From contig JAWZYU010000011.1 of the NCBI GenBank assembly GCA_038380435.1, positions 88,388,501 to 88,452,500 on the forward strand: a stretch of 64,000 nt of DNA, read 5' to 3'. The notes under the pieces are model-generated. The model made no database searches and was not told where the DNA came from. It saw nothing but the letters and a program-made list of their open reading frames with translations. Below are positions 22,686 to 33,205 of the stretch, piece after piece. The stretch is from Ryuthela nishihirai (Eukaryota > Arthropoda > Arachnida > Araneae > Heptathelidae). Made by a program: the position numbers and the translations under genes. Each line of letters begins with the position of its first letter. Position 1 is the first letter of the stretch.

Positions 22686-23209
22686 GAAAATGGATCTTGA
22701 ATCTGATGGAATAAAACTATCTTTTTAATTCTTTTTCAAATACAAATTGAATATATATTTATCAGCAAATTTTAATTTTAAAAAACTGAGGATTACAGAT
22801 TGAATATTTTAGATTTTTAACCTATTTTAAATCTCATGGTGTACTCATGTCTTTTCACCTGAATCAAGCTATCAGTGCAATGCAACTGAAAAACGTACAA
22901 ATGCGACACTCGTTTGATTCAGTACAAAAATATCTTTTACCTACAAGTTTAAAACAAGGGTAAAAGCAGAGATGGAATATGTAGTTTGTCATGCATTCCA
23001 TTAGGTGATACCCGAAACACTCTTCAGTAATGCCAAATCTGTATGTCACTCTGGAAATTTCAAGACTGTTGATTTCAGCAAAATAGCAATTTCGTATATC
23101 CTGCGAATACTGTTTTAATAAGCTAGATTTTCATAAATAAACGTATCGAAATTGTTATTTTAAACTCTTTAAAATTATGTTTTAATAAATTTAAATATTT
23201 GAAATCTAG
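22686..23209. other. No recognised gene
   Basis: AT-rich. The minus-strand frame at 22,864-23,049 has no recognisable domain. A C-terminal exon of the kinase could lie in this direction but I could not identify one. Confidence 0.4.
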
Positions 23210-23275
23210 GAATGACTGGCAGTCATTTTACCCAAGGCCACGTCTCTGGACTGTATGTTGTTCATCCCTGCTCTA
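23210..23275 (-). repeat. hAT-like terminal fragment
   Basis: Ends GTTGTTCATCCCTGCTCT. The reverse complement begins CAGGGATGAACAACATAC, in hAT terminal style and similar to the end at 19.85 kb. Both ends point the same way, so they are two separate fragments. Confidence 0.35.
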
Positions 23276-23922
23276 AAAGATCAAACTGTAGTGGCTAATT
23301 TAATATCAGATACATCTTAACTGCTTTCATACAGAAATGCACTGATGAAAAATATTTTAACTTTTGGCTTTTAAAGCATAGTGCTACTAAAGGATTAATA
23401 GGACACCAGGTTTTAATGAGTATAATTGAGACTAGAGCATAAATGAGAAATTTTGGGTTTGAGATTTGAAGCGTTACCAAAGGAAGAGAGACAATGCTAA
23501 ATAACATAACAATCTCTTTTTAAATTACATGAAATATAAATAGCATCTCTTAATATCTGATGGAGGGAATGAAAAAAAAAACAACTCAGTTTTGGTTTTT
23601 ATGCCACAATGACATTATTCAAAACAATCTAAAATGAATAATACTGGCAATTCAGCTGTCCACTTCCTGTGCAATATCTGCAGCAATACAGATATTGCCC
23701 AGACATGAACAGTTTCATTAAATGTTGAGAAGTTTTAATCAGATTTGGACACTCTATAATTTTCCAAATACTTAACCATCAAATCGCAAATTTTGCACTT
23801 TTCAATCGTCAATCGTGCAATTTGGTAGTATGTTAAAAATTTAAGACTCAACCTAATAGAACCCAATATTCTAGAACTGAAATTTGCTAGCATTTTATAT
23901 AATTTGAAGATTTACGACTTAC

Positions 23923-24058
23923 TTTAAAGAAAGGATGCTGTCTAATTTCATCTGCCCCAAGTCTCTTTTGGGGATTTTTCTGTAGAAGCATCTTGATGAT
24001 TGACGAGGCTTCACCTGATACAAATGGAGGTGTTTCCACTTTCCACCCCAAAGTATTA
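23923..24058 (-). CDS. Kinase exon 5 (C-lobe end, RLG..HPFF)
   Basis: Acceptor TTTCCTTTCCAG before 24058 and donor AAA|GTAAGT after 23923. Length 136 nt, phase 1 completion plus 45 codons. The first base completes the Ser codon left by exon 4. It contains [11 protein letters not shown] and [20 protein letters not shown], the substrate-lobe helices and AGC-style RLG motif. It ends in phase 0, so at least one more exon should follow. Confidence 0.88.
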
Positions 24059-27000
24059 CTGGAAAGGAAATAATATAAAATTAGATAATTATCATCATGC
24101 AATTTTTACAAAGACAACAGATAAAATTTAAATTACTTTGCAATTGGACAGACTAGTATCTGAAAAAAATATCTATGATAAATTGTTCATTGCGAAAACA
24201 GGATATGTCGACACTGCATCGCTTTTAACATTGCTTTAGTACATTAGAATTATAAGAAACTACTTCATTCCAAAACTATATCCAGTAAACAGTCATTAGA
24301 ATATTGAAAGCCTTTGAAACAAAAATATCTTGCTAAAAGATATCACATAATATACAAGTTGTGGAATTTTATTAATATGGATATATATGTAAGGAATTAT
24401 CTATTATAAACAGTTTAATAATATCGTACATTCAAGCGACTCTGAATGAAGTATTGTGAAACTACACCAAGAAACTGTTGCTGCTTACACAAGGATGAAA
24501 GATTCAAGCCCCAGTTTGCAGTCACAACAAATAAGCATTAACATTCATGAATGTTTTTCTCGAGCACTCTTGATTCAATAAAAACAAACGTCAAGGTCAG
24601 GTCAATCCTAAAGAGTCAATGTTTAAAATTAAAAAAAAAAATCTGAAATCTTTTTGTCTTAAATTCAGTATGGGTGCTACATAATGAAATATTAAAGTAT
24701 ATGTTCATTTATTCGTTATACTGAAGGAATATATTTAAAATAAAAAATAAAATGCCTTTGAATAATTTGTTCATATATCAGTTCGAAAAAGTTTCTCTTT
24801 ATAATTTAAGTAAATTCAAACAGGACAGATGCAAAGACAAAACAAACCTACTAATTTTCTTGGCTTCAAGTTTTCTTAGTTTGATTCTAAAACATCATTA
24901 TTATGCATTAGGTAGAAATATAGGAATACAGTGGGTTCAGAAAACTGTAATCTCTGCAAACCTCTTGATTCTGGGAATGTGTTCACCCAGAAGAGAAACA
25001 GGTTAAGTAAGCTTTGAATCTAAATAAATAACACAGCTTTAAGTACCTTCAATGCTTAAAAGCTATTAGTTTTTCCCAGTGTTGATTATTCTTGCCTCAG
25101 CTCCGTTAATACACTTGAAATGTGCCTTTTCTGATCGATGGCAGGATGGGGGTTCATTTGAAGCATCTCCGAAGTGCAATCCCAGAGAAAATTTAGCTAA
25201 CGAACTTATACAATTGTGCAATATGCATGATGGACAATTCGCAGAAGGTAAGATAAGGAATAACTTAAACGTAATGAGTACAGATTGCATAGGTTGCTGT
25301 CAATTAATGCAGCATAACAATGTCAGGCAAATTTTCAGCTTTTACATTTCCAAGAGTGTGTTGAAAGAGAAGCAACCTTTCTGGTGACACACCTAATTCA
25401 AAGCATATTACTTTCGGCACACATTCTGGAGATGTAGAGGAACAATAATTTAGATATTTCCCTTTTTAGGGGGGAGGAAAGTGCGGGGATAATTTTTTAT
25501 AGACTATGGTACTGAAAAGTACAACTTTTCATTTGGAACATAAATCATTAAGTTTCTCGATTTGTTGGAATGAACTATTTTGAGAAACACACAAACCGGT
25601 AAATGTCAAGCGAAAAACAATACGGAGATAGGTAAGAAGACTAGAGTCAACTCGTGCAAGAAGATACTGGTAATATTTGAACATAGTGAAAGCAAACGGT
25701 TAACAGAGATTGCCACAGATGACGAGACGTGGGTTAAAACTCCAGAAAGATCGACAAATACTTTTGGGTTGCAGAAGATGAACAGCATCCCCAAATCCTC
25801 TAACAAGACTTTCGCTCAAGGAAGAGGATGTTTACAATTTTTCTTCCATTCCAAAGCATTGGTAGCTATGGACACCTTACCTTAAAAAAAGGAATATATG
25901 ATATATAAATATATAAATGAATATATAAATGACCAATAATATAACAAAATTATTTTGCCCAAAATGGTTAAGGAGATGAAAGAGCAGCGTCCAACAAGAA
26001 GTGTTTCAATGGTTCTCCTTCTTCATGACAATGCCAAAGCTCACAAAACCTGGCAAGCAAGACCTTGCAAAATGCGTGCTTCAGGGTTATGGAGTACAAC
26101 CAAGCATCACGGAATTCTCTTAGACGTCTGCCACTTTGCATAGATGCTGGAGAGGAATACTTTGAAGGACAGTAAAATTTTGATTAAGTCCAATGGTTTT
26201 TATTCTACAGATGCATGCCAAGTTTTGTATGCTCCTCATAATAAGCATACATAGGGAAATGCTTCTATTCCATTGAAGAGTTATTTTTTAGAAACATATT
26301 TCTCTTTTAATTAAAACAGGAGATTATCACAAATGCTAGCAATTTACGAAATAAAATAAATGGAAAATCCGGCTTTACAGGCAGTTTTTAAGAATCTGTA
26401 ACTGAAAAAAATAGGATAGACTTAAAAATTAAATGCTACATAACACTTTAATTTTCTCTTAAACTGCTTTGTATTCAATTTTAACCCTTTGTAAGCAAGA
26501 ATCAGAAAGACTGAGAGTTTCAATTTCATATTCTCATGCATTAATTTGTTTTTGGCAGTTTTTTATTAAGTCAACAATGGTGAAATTAGTCATGAATCTT
26601 ATGCAGCCATACATTGATCATTTTGCCCATAGAAAGGTAATCCATAGGTGACTGATAATTTTGTGTGAATGCGTATATTAAGAAAAGCATTAGGGACAAA
26701 AATGAAGCAAACTTATAATGATGTGGGTGTGTACAATACTGAACAAGATCTTACTTAAACTGATCTGTAGTAAACAAATGCATTGATTGTTACAAGACAC
26801 ATATGTATGTTTAGATATCCAATTCAATTAGTCTGGTTGAACTCTGTAGTCCATGGGTGACTGACAATTTTGTGTGAATGCATATATTAAGAAAGGTATT
26901 AAGGCCGTCCCGTGGCAGAATGGTTAGAGTTCTTGACAACAGATTTAAGGGAACAAGGTTCGAGACCCGGGTAAGGCATGGATTTGCGTGTTATTTATAT

Positions 27001-30000
27001 GCTGAAGGCCTCACAGACCTTCTACTATGGCATATAAATCGACAGGGACTGTCACACCTCTTGAGGGATATTTAATAATAGGGATAAGGCCTGAAGTGAA
27101 ACAGTCATCATATTTTACCACAGAATAAGGCTTGTGAAATAAGCAAGACCTTAATAGCTTACACACCTGTAGCTTATCTACAGTTCTAGCATTTGGTTAT
27201 CAGAACGACTACTATTATAACTAATGTAAGAAAATATTAAAAGTTTAATAATTCATACAGAGAAAAATTACACCAAGAAAAAGTATAATTTCTTACCTTG
27301 TAACACGCTTAATATTTCCATCATAGAAAGGTGTGGTGCCAATCAGCATTTCGTATATGACACATCCCAGGCTCCAATAATCAACCTCCTAATTAATATT
27401 AAAAAAGAAAATTTTATGTATTAAAATGAACATACATTAAATTGTTTCTGTCAACATTCTTTAGCATATATACTTGAACACAAAACAAAACTTAAAATGT
27501 TGGTATTCAATTATTTTAAACTTTGCTCGAGTTTCTAATAAAAGAAGAAATAAATATCCTGCTGGAAGTAAACAAAGGCTGCAGTTAGGAAAACTAAAAG
27601 AATACCATTCTTTTCAATATATGGAGAGTGTGGAGAAATAGGCGTATACACCTAAACACTAAAATTAGACTGTATAATAGTTTGGTTCTTTCTAGGGTTA
27701 GTTATGGTAGTGAAACTTGGACACTTTGTAAACAAGATAACAGGGAACTAGATGCTTTTGATTCCAGATGCTTACGCAGTATCTTGTGCATTAGATGGTT
27801 CAACTTTGTAACTAATGATGAGATTAGGCAAAGGAGTTTGCAACCTCCTTTAAGCAGCATATTGTGCAGAGAGAGACTCCGTTGGTTTGGCCATGTTGCC
27901 CGTATGAATAATTATAGATTGGCGAATAGGGTTATGAACAGTGTGCCTAAAGGCTTCAGAAAGAAGGGGAGACCTAGGATGCGGTGGGCAGACAATGTCA
28001 AACAAGACCTTGTTAGAATTGGTGTGCAGTGGCCAGATGCAGTAGATGTAGCTCAGGATAGACTTGCTTGGAGAACTAAATTGCACGGTCTGGTTGGACC
28101 TCCGTAGCCCATGCTGCTTGAGGATGATGATGATGAGTAGCATGACTTTTCCATTTTTTATCCACTTAAAATATTGTAATAATTTGTTGCTTTTTTGCTG
28201 TATAACTTGATTGGTGAAAATTGATAAATCTGTATATATTTTTTATCTTTTAGTTAAACAGAATAATAAGAATTTTTTCTTTTTCAGCCTATTTTGTAAA
28301 ATATGGAATATAAATTTCATTTTCTAAAATGTTTCTTGCATCGATAGATTAACAACCAGATTCTGACAAAATACCAAATCGTATTTTTGAATACAAAATC
28401 ATTTTGTTGGAAATAATGCTTGAAAAAGAAGGAATTATATTATTTTCATGAGATTAATATTCCTTCAGCAATTGTTTATCAAGTATTAATTGCTCCAATA
28501 AATATATGGGTGGCTATTTCTGGAATATAAAGATTAAAACATTATATCTGTGCTCACCAAAAAAGTAACTTTAGGAAAGTTATTTTAATATTTTTTTAAT
28601 TTAGTCAAAAAGAAAACAACTGATTCATATTATGCACCATTAAAATGGCTGTTACGCTCCTAAATGGATAAAAACAAATATTCAACTATTTTATATTTCA
28701 CTGATTTCAATTATATATGTTACCGATGAAATTCAATGTTTGAAATGAATGTTTTGACCATATGGCACATAAGGAAATAAAATCCAATGCATTTGAATTT
28801 GACAGTTTTTATACCAGTCAGTCTTCAGGAATTCTGTTTAAGATTCATTCAGTGTTTTTTTTACGACATCAAGACATATTTGTATCAATTTTTTAGGAAG
28901 CAAACTGTTTCTAAGTAGTTAAAGGGAGAACACTTCTTTCATGGAAAAGAATAAAAAGATTCAAACACAGAAATTTGCATTCTATTAAAATGAGACCTTC
29001 CGGGTACTCGATCTAAATCCAGCTTCATATTCAGAGAGATCAAGTGCTTGAATGGAAACCTATGTCAAAGTATCTTCCTACCCTTATACAGCATAAAACT
29101 AGAAATGCTGAAGGTGTTCCAGCCAATCTTCATTCCAGTGAACTTTTTTCATGGTTAAAACAAACAAGATAGATGAGTACTACCACTTTTGAATATCACT
29201 TGAATTTATTTAAATAAATAAGAAAATTATACGTTTATGGCAGATTTATTTCCTAACGTTTTATGCTTTCTCACGAAAAGGAGGTCCTGTGCTGAAAAAC
29301 TGTCATTGTCCCCATAAAAATATGTACTGGCTCTGTTTTTGAAGTTAATGAGCAACCTGACCCACATTATATGTCAAATCATTGGCTTCCGTGGCACTAT
29401 TCTTAGCACTTCTCCACCTCTAAAGCTGGTATATAATGCAAACCTGATCTCAATGTTATCGGATAAGAAATAATATTTCTAATTCAGTTTTTTGAAGAAC
29501 TGAAACGAATATTGTTTGCACGTTAACCATAGTGTTCGATTAAAATAGTGGAAATTAATTGGATCATCATTAGGAATTTTTTCAGAGAGAGGATTCTATA
29601 TGTATTTCCATACAAAAATAATTATTCTGAACCCTTCATTAATGAGGGCAATTTTGAATATAGCAACCATGCATACATCATACTACAAATGCAACTAAGG
29701 ATGTCTAAATGCAAAGCAACAAAATAAATAAAAAAAACCTCAAGCAGCTGCTTGCCACAGAGGTCTGACAGGAGCCTGTCAGTTTACATGCCATAGTAGA
29801 AGGAGGAATCTATTTATTAAAGACAAATGTAAAAAAAATATAATATTAATAAAATAAATGATTTCAAAAACCAAAGATAATAATAAAGGAAATCATTTTT
29901 CTCCACATAACGATTATGCAATAAAATTCATACTAAAAAACACTTCAAACTAAATAAAAAATACTTACAAAGGAATAGCTTTGATTTTTCAATATTTCTG

Positions 30001-32813
30001 GAGCTATGTATTTCCTTGTACCACAAAATCCTTTCACAGAGAATTCATCATTTGAAAATATTTTGGCCAGCCCAAAATCTGTCAACAGAATATGTCCTTC
30101 TGCATCTAAAAGTATATTCTCTGGCTTTAGGTCTCTATGTATAACTCGTTTCTGTTCAAAAGAAATGCAAACAGTTTATTAGTTATTATATGAAATTCAA
30201 ACATCTAATCACATTTGAAAATGATATGTATTTTACTGCAAACATAAAACTGATAGAAAAAAGAAATATTTCAGCTTTTTATGAAATGTAAAACAGGACT
30301 ACCAACTGAACCAACCATTTTACTTGTAATCCCCCCCCCCCCCCGACTCAAAATAGCAGCGACTTTGTATTATTAAAAACATTCTTTGATTATAATTTCA
30401 ACCTTTGAATCAGTCTTTGGCAATTAAAATAAATTAATTACAACAGATATTTTGAATTTTTGAAGTATTTTCTATCTCTAATAAATGAATGCCACTTTAT
30501 TTCCATAATGATGTTACCCGAAACTTTAGGTTTCTATTAGTATTTTTAATATATTTTGCTCCAAATAGCATTAATATTTTAATTTTGCCACAAAATGATT
30601 AAAATAATGATATCAGAATAAATGATTAGCGACAGGCATTAGTGTGCACACAATGAGCTACATCTCAAGGACCTCAGACGCTGAAAAGTTTGTGACATGA
30701 GATCCAGTGGCAGCTGTTGGACAATGCCAAAGAGAACATTGTTAAAATTGTCAAACAGAACAAACAGAACATTGTCAAAGTTCTATTCTAAAAAAGTAAT
30801 ATTTGATGTTGTTATGATAAATCCCAGATGAACTGCACAAACTTGTGAAAATCAGCTATTTTAGAAATTAATCATGGAAAGATCATAGAGCTCTCTTTTT
30901 TATATATATTATGAAACTCGGTGAAATGAGTTAGCAACACCAATTAAAGTAAAAAATCTAGATGTCTTAGTGATGGTTAACAGCCAATATAAAAGAGAAT
31001 TATTTTTGTGAATCAGCCCTCACTGAATGAATAAGAAATTCGATGCTTAAGAGATATATTCTTAAAAAAAAGAAGCAGTGTTTTTTTTTTACTTTTACCT
31101 CTATATAATTTATTTATGGAATTGAAAATGGGGTTACTTACGTTATGCAAATACTGCAGAGCTAGAACTAATTCTGCAGATATAAATGTTGCAACTTCTT
31201 CATCTAAACGTAACGTCTTGTCTAAAAGATTTCCGAGGTCTCCACCAGGGGCAAAATCTAAAAAATAGAATTGTAATTAATGCTAAATAACTATCTGTAT
31301 GCAAAAATAATCAGAATTTTAAGAAAATAATTCATGCCATAATTTGAAGTTAACCAGATTTTTCATTAAAAAAATAAGAGTGGTCAATAAATTTCTTGAA
31401 GTGCAATTTACCATTAGTGTCGTAACGAGAAATTTCCAATTGTGGGGAGGAGAAAAGTTTAACATGCTTGAATCTAATACAGGTTGACATCTTGACTCTG
31501 ATTTTTGGGGAATGGTCTTCCCTGTGTAACTTATGCTCATATATGAATCCTGGTATCGTATACAGAAAAATAAGAAATGCTGATTTCGAAAATTAATAAT
31601 GAACCTACCTTTATTAGAGTACTAAAGTACATAGGAGAAATAGATATAATGAAGTCATTTATCAGAGACAAAAGGGGGGAAAAGTTTCGGCAGCGCAATA
31701 CAAACAACTGATGTTCCCCCCACTACATATTTTGTTTTGTTTCAATGGAAGTAAGAATTACTTCAACTGAAATAATACTACAATTACTTGTTAATGGATT
31801 AGTGAAGGATAAAATTAAATTCCTCTTCTTGCAGTATTATTTATTTGCGTTTAATGGTTCGAGAATAACTAACACTCATTACAAACATTGTAACATATAC
31901 TTATAAATAAACATGGGTTTCACCTGATGGTTGCATAGAAATATGTTTTATTATATATTAATTAAAAGCAAATGGGTTAACTCTGTTAGGAATACCAAAT
32001 CAAACAGGTAAGTTAAAATTCGATCTGACCATTACCTTCTTAAATGTGTTTTGCAATTTAAACTTAAGAAGTTTTGTACAAAAACATTAAGCAACTCCAC
32101 TAACGCATGTGTAGAATTCATTGCCACAATTAAATTAACCAAGTGGAAAGCTTTGTTTATTTTACAATGGGTTTTGAGCGAACATCACAGATAGAGAAAT
32201 GGGTTTTTAACGAACATCACAAACACTAGCCAAATCAGAACCAGAAATTAAATAGGAGTCAAGTGAATGACGAGCGAAACTATTTTCTCGTTTTCTTTGA
32301 GAACGAGATAATAAATATCCTCTGGGGTAGCTGCTTGTCACAGAGGTCTGAGCTTGTCATTTAACATGTCATAGTAGTTCTATAAAAACGATGGAACCTC
32401 ACCAGAAAAACGTATATTCCTTACCCGGGGCTCGAACCCAAGTCATTTGTTCAGTAGCCAAGCTGGTTAATCAATAGGTTTGGATGGAACACTAATTTAC
32501 TAGTCTTATTTTGTAATAATTATTATAATAGTAAATTTTGTACATTTTTTACAGTTCTAATTTCTTTTACTGCACAGGGAGTGTTACTTACCAAATAGTA
32601 ATTGGATCTGATCTGGAGCCTCATGGAAATATCGGAGTTGAGCAAGGAAAGGTACTCCATATACCAATGAACACACATCCTTTTCTACTCCTGCACTGAT
32701 GATACCGGTTATTCTTCTGTCATCTTCATCATAGATGTCAATTATTTTCATTGCATACAATGAATCTGCATCATCGCTTTGTACTTTTTTCACTTTATGA
32801 ACTCTTGCATAAC
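23923..32813 (-). CDS. AGC-type serine/threonine protein kinase gene (S6K/RSK-like catalytic domain), partial
   Basis: Five minus-strand exons join in frame: 32813-32592, 31257-31142, 30151-29969, 27388-27297 and 24058-23923. They give about 250 residues covering most of a protein kinase domain. In order: end of the glycine-rich loop (GYARVHKV), catalytic Lys (YAMK), helix-C Glu (VEKDV), hinge (FDFAPGGDL), [28 protein letters not shown], and the AGC-type [13 protein letters not shown] end. ATP-dependent phosphorylation of Ser/Thr substrates is expected from the family. All junctions are GT-AG and phases agree. The activation-loop position before FCGT, usually Thr and phosphorylated by PDK1, is Gly. 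The N-terminal exon(s), start codon and any C-terminal tail or hydrophobic motif were not found, so subfamily and substrate are unknown. Introns hold mariner, SINE and LINE relics. Confidence 0.88.
24059..25079. other. Intron sequence, nothing recognised
   Basis: AT-rich part of the intron between kinase exons 4 and 5. Confidence 0.6.
25080..25247 (+). CDS. Possible plus-strand exon inside a kinase intron
   Basis: 168-nt open block bounded by a good acceptor (TTAGTTTTTCCCAG) and donor (GCAGAAG|GTAAGA). The open frame begins right at the acceptor, since TAG lies in frame just before it. The block is phase 1 at both ends. The translation includes [20 protein letters not shown] and [16 protein letters not shown] recognise no family. 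It could be an exon of a nested gene, part of a decayed mobile element, or chance. Confidence 0.3.
25560..26260 (+). pseudogene. Mariner-type transposase relic
   Basis: Plus-strand frames contain [14 protein letters not shown] (usual first catalytic Asp region, TGDETWV), [13 protein letters not shown] (usual FWD..G....LP region) and, about 300 bp later in another frame, [13 protein letters not shown] (usual HDNARPH second-Asp region). An AT-rich insertion near 25,890-25,950 and frameshifts separate them. It lies in the intron between kinase exons 4 and 5 and is non-functional. Confidence 0.8.
26900..27080 (+). repeat. SINE2 copy, plus orientation
   Basis: tRNA-like head with A box GTGGCAGAATGGTTAGAGTT and B box GGTTCGAGACC. 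The tail has GCCTCACAGACCTTCTACTA, TGGCATATAAATCGACAGGG and CTCTTGAGGGATATTTA. It is the reverse complement of the copies at 18.6, 29.75 and 32.33 kb and the most complete copy of this family here. Confidence 0.8.
27297..27388 (-). CDS. Kinase exon 4 (helix F region)
   Basis: Acceptor ATTAATTAG before 27388 and donor ACAAG|GTAAGA after 27297. Length 92 nt, phase 0 in and phase 2 out. It encodes [17 protein letters not shown] and then [10 protein letters not shown]. The Asp in DYWSLG is the conserved helix-F aspartate. Confidence 0.9.
27620..28137 (+). mobile_element. LINE 3' fragment, 5' truncated
   Basis: Corresponds to about 62,690-63,209 of the long LINE and ends in the same (GATGAT)n tail. 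A 159-residue frame (27,628-28,107) stays open through [11 protein letters not shown] and [11 protein letters not shown], the C-terminal part of the element's protein. It lies in the intron between kinase exons 3 and 4, in antisense to the kinase. The TGG at 27,632-27,634 shows that the TAG at 62,692-62,694 in the long copy is a mutation. Confidence 0.88.
28138..29740. other. Intron sequence, nothing recognised
   Basis: AT-rich intron sequence between kinase exons 3 and 4. No further exon was recognised. Confidence 0.5.
29742..29815 (-). repeat. SINE2 tail fragment
   Basis: CAGCTGCTTGCCACAGAGGT and AGCCTGTCAGTTTACATGCC match the 5' parts (on this strand) of the 18.6- and 32.3-kb copies. The head is missing. 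Confidence 0.7.
29969..30151 (-). CDS. Kinase exon 3 (catalytic and activation loops)
   Basis: Acceptor TTTTGAACAG before 30151 and donor CCTTT|GTAAGT after 29969. Length 183 nt, exactly 61 codons, phase 0 at both ends. It contains [14 protein letters not shown] (catalytic Asp, Lys, Asn), LTDFGLAK (metal-binding Asp), and [18 protein letters not shown]. Gly replaces the Thr normally found before FCGT in AGC kinases. The catalytic residues are otherwise complete. Confidence 0.93.
30640..30725 (-). repeat. SINE1 tail fragment, degenerate
   Basis: GCACACAATGAGCTACAT, AAGGACCTCAGACGCTGA and CAGTGGCAGCTGTTGGAC follow the order of the SINE1 3' part. Confidence 0.55.
31142..31257 (-). CDS. Kinase exon 2 (hinge, helices D-E)
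   Basis: Acceptor CTATTTTTTAG before 31257 and donor CATAAC|GTAAGT after 31142. Length 116 nt. Its first two bases complete the Asp codon begun by exon 1. It encodes [20 protein letters not shown] and [14 protein letters not shown], the typical segment leading to the catalytic loop. Confidence 0.92.
31850..32140 (+). repeat. LINE internal fragment
   Basis: GAATAACTAACACTCATTAC, ATTATATATTAATTAAAAGC and TCTGTTAGGAATACC correspond to about 60,930-61,150 of the long LINE (between endonuclease and reverse transcriptase). It lies in the intron between kinase exons 1 and 2. Confidence 0.8.
32325..32480 (-). repeat. SINE2 copy, minus orientation
   Basis: AGCTGCTTGTCACAGAGGTC at one end and the tRNA-like head TTACCCGGGGCTCGAACCCA at the other. 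An ACTCTCGTTTTC-type hairpin motif of the ~290-bp repeat sits immediately upstream, near 32,285-32,310. Confidence 0.75.
32592..32813 (-). CDS. Kinase exon 1 of those visible (N-lobe)
   Basis: Acceptor TTTATATAG before 32813 and donor TTTG|GTAAGT after 32592. Length 222 nt. It starts with two bases completing a Gly codon and encodes YARVHKVKK (end of the glycine-rich loop), [13 protein letters not shown] (catalytic Lys), ISAGVEKDV (helix-C Glu) and [18 protein letters not shown]. It ends in phase 1, matching exon 2. Since the first part of the glycine loop is missing, an upstream coding exon must exist beyond 32,813 on the minus strand; I could not locate it. Confidence 0.88.
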
Positions 32814-32917
32814 CTATATAAAATAAATCATTTGTTAATAAATATGTGGCATCATCGAAGTAGAATACATGGAAAATTTTATGATTCACGCAATACCTCC
32901 CTAGACACAGGAAGCGG

Positions 32918-33193
32918 GTTGGGTTGGGTTGTTTTACCTCTGAGCGGCACTTTTTTGCACACCATGGGCTAAATGGCCAGGTCACATGGACCCGAAGGCT
33001 CAGAGAAGGTTGGGGGAGGGGACCCACTGGAACAGCTGTTGGGAGACAGATGGTAGCCTCCCGTCAAGGCCATCCAGCGTGTTCTTTAACGTGCACAGGG
33101 TATGGCTCTCCCGCACACGGGGCCACGGCTTAACGTCCCATCCGACGGACGGCGGCCTTTCCAAGCCCATCGGTGTCCCCTACTGACCGTGGG
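32918..33193 (-). mobile_element. Young SINE1 insertion, 5' truncated, with target-site duplication
   Basis: Almost identical to the body of the 59.1-kb SINE1 but lacking the tRNA-like head. It is bracketed by a perfect 12-bp direct repeat CACAGGAAGCGG (32906-32917 and 33194-33205), as expected for LINE-driven retrotransposition with 5' truncation. It lies just upstream of kinase exon 1, in the same orientation as the gene. Confidence 0.92.
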
Positions 33194-33205
33194 CACAGGA
33201 AGCGG

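Noticed and set aside
19735..23275. A single hAT element spanning 19.8-23.3 kb
   Set aside because: Both CATCCCTG ends face the same way, so they cannot be the two inverted termini of one element.
32924..33186. Frames reading GLNGQVTWTPKAQRRLGEG and similar, found many times
   Set aside because: The same translation appears wherever SINE1 lies in reverse orientation, so these are SINE sequence.
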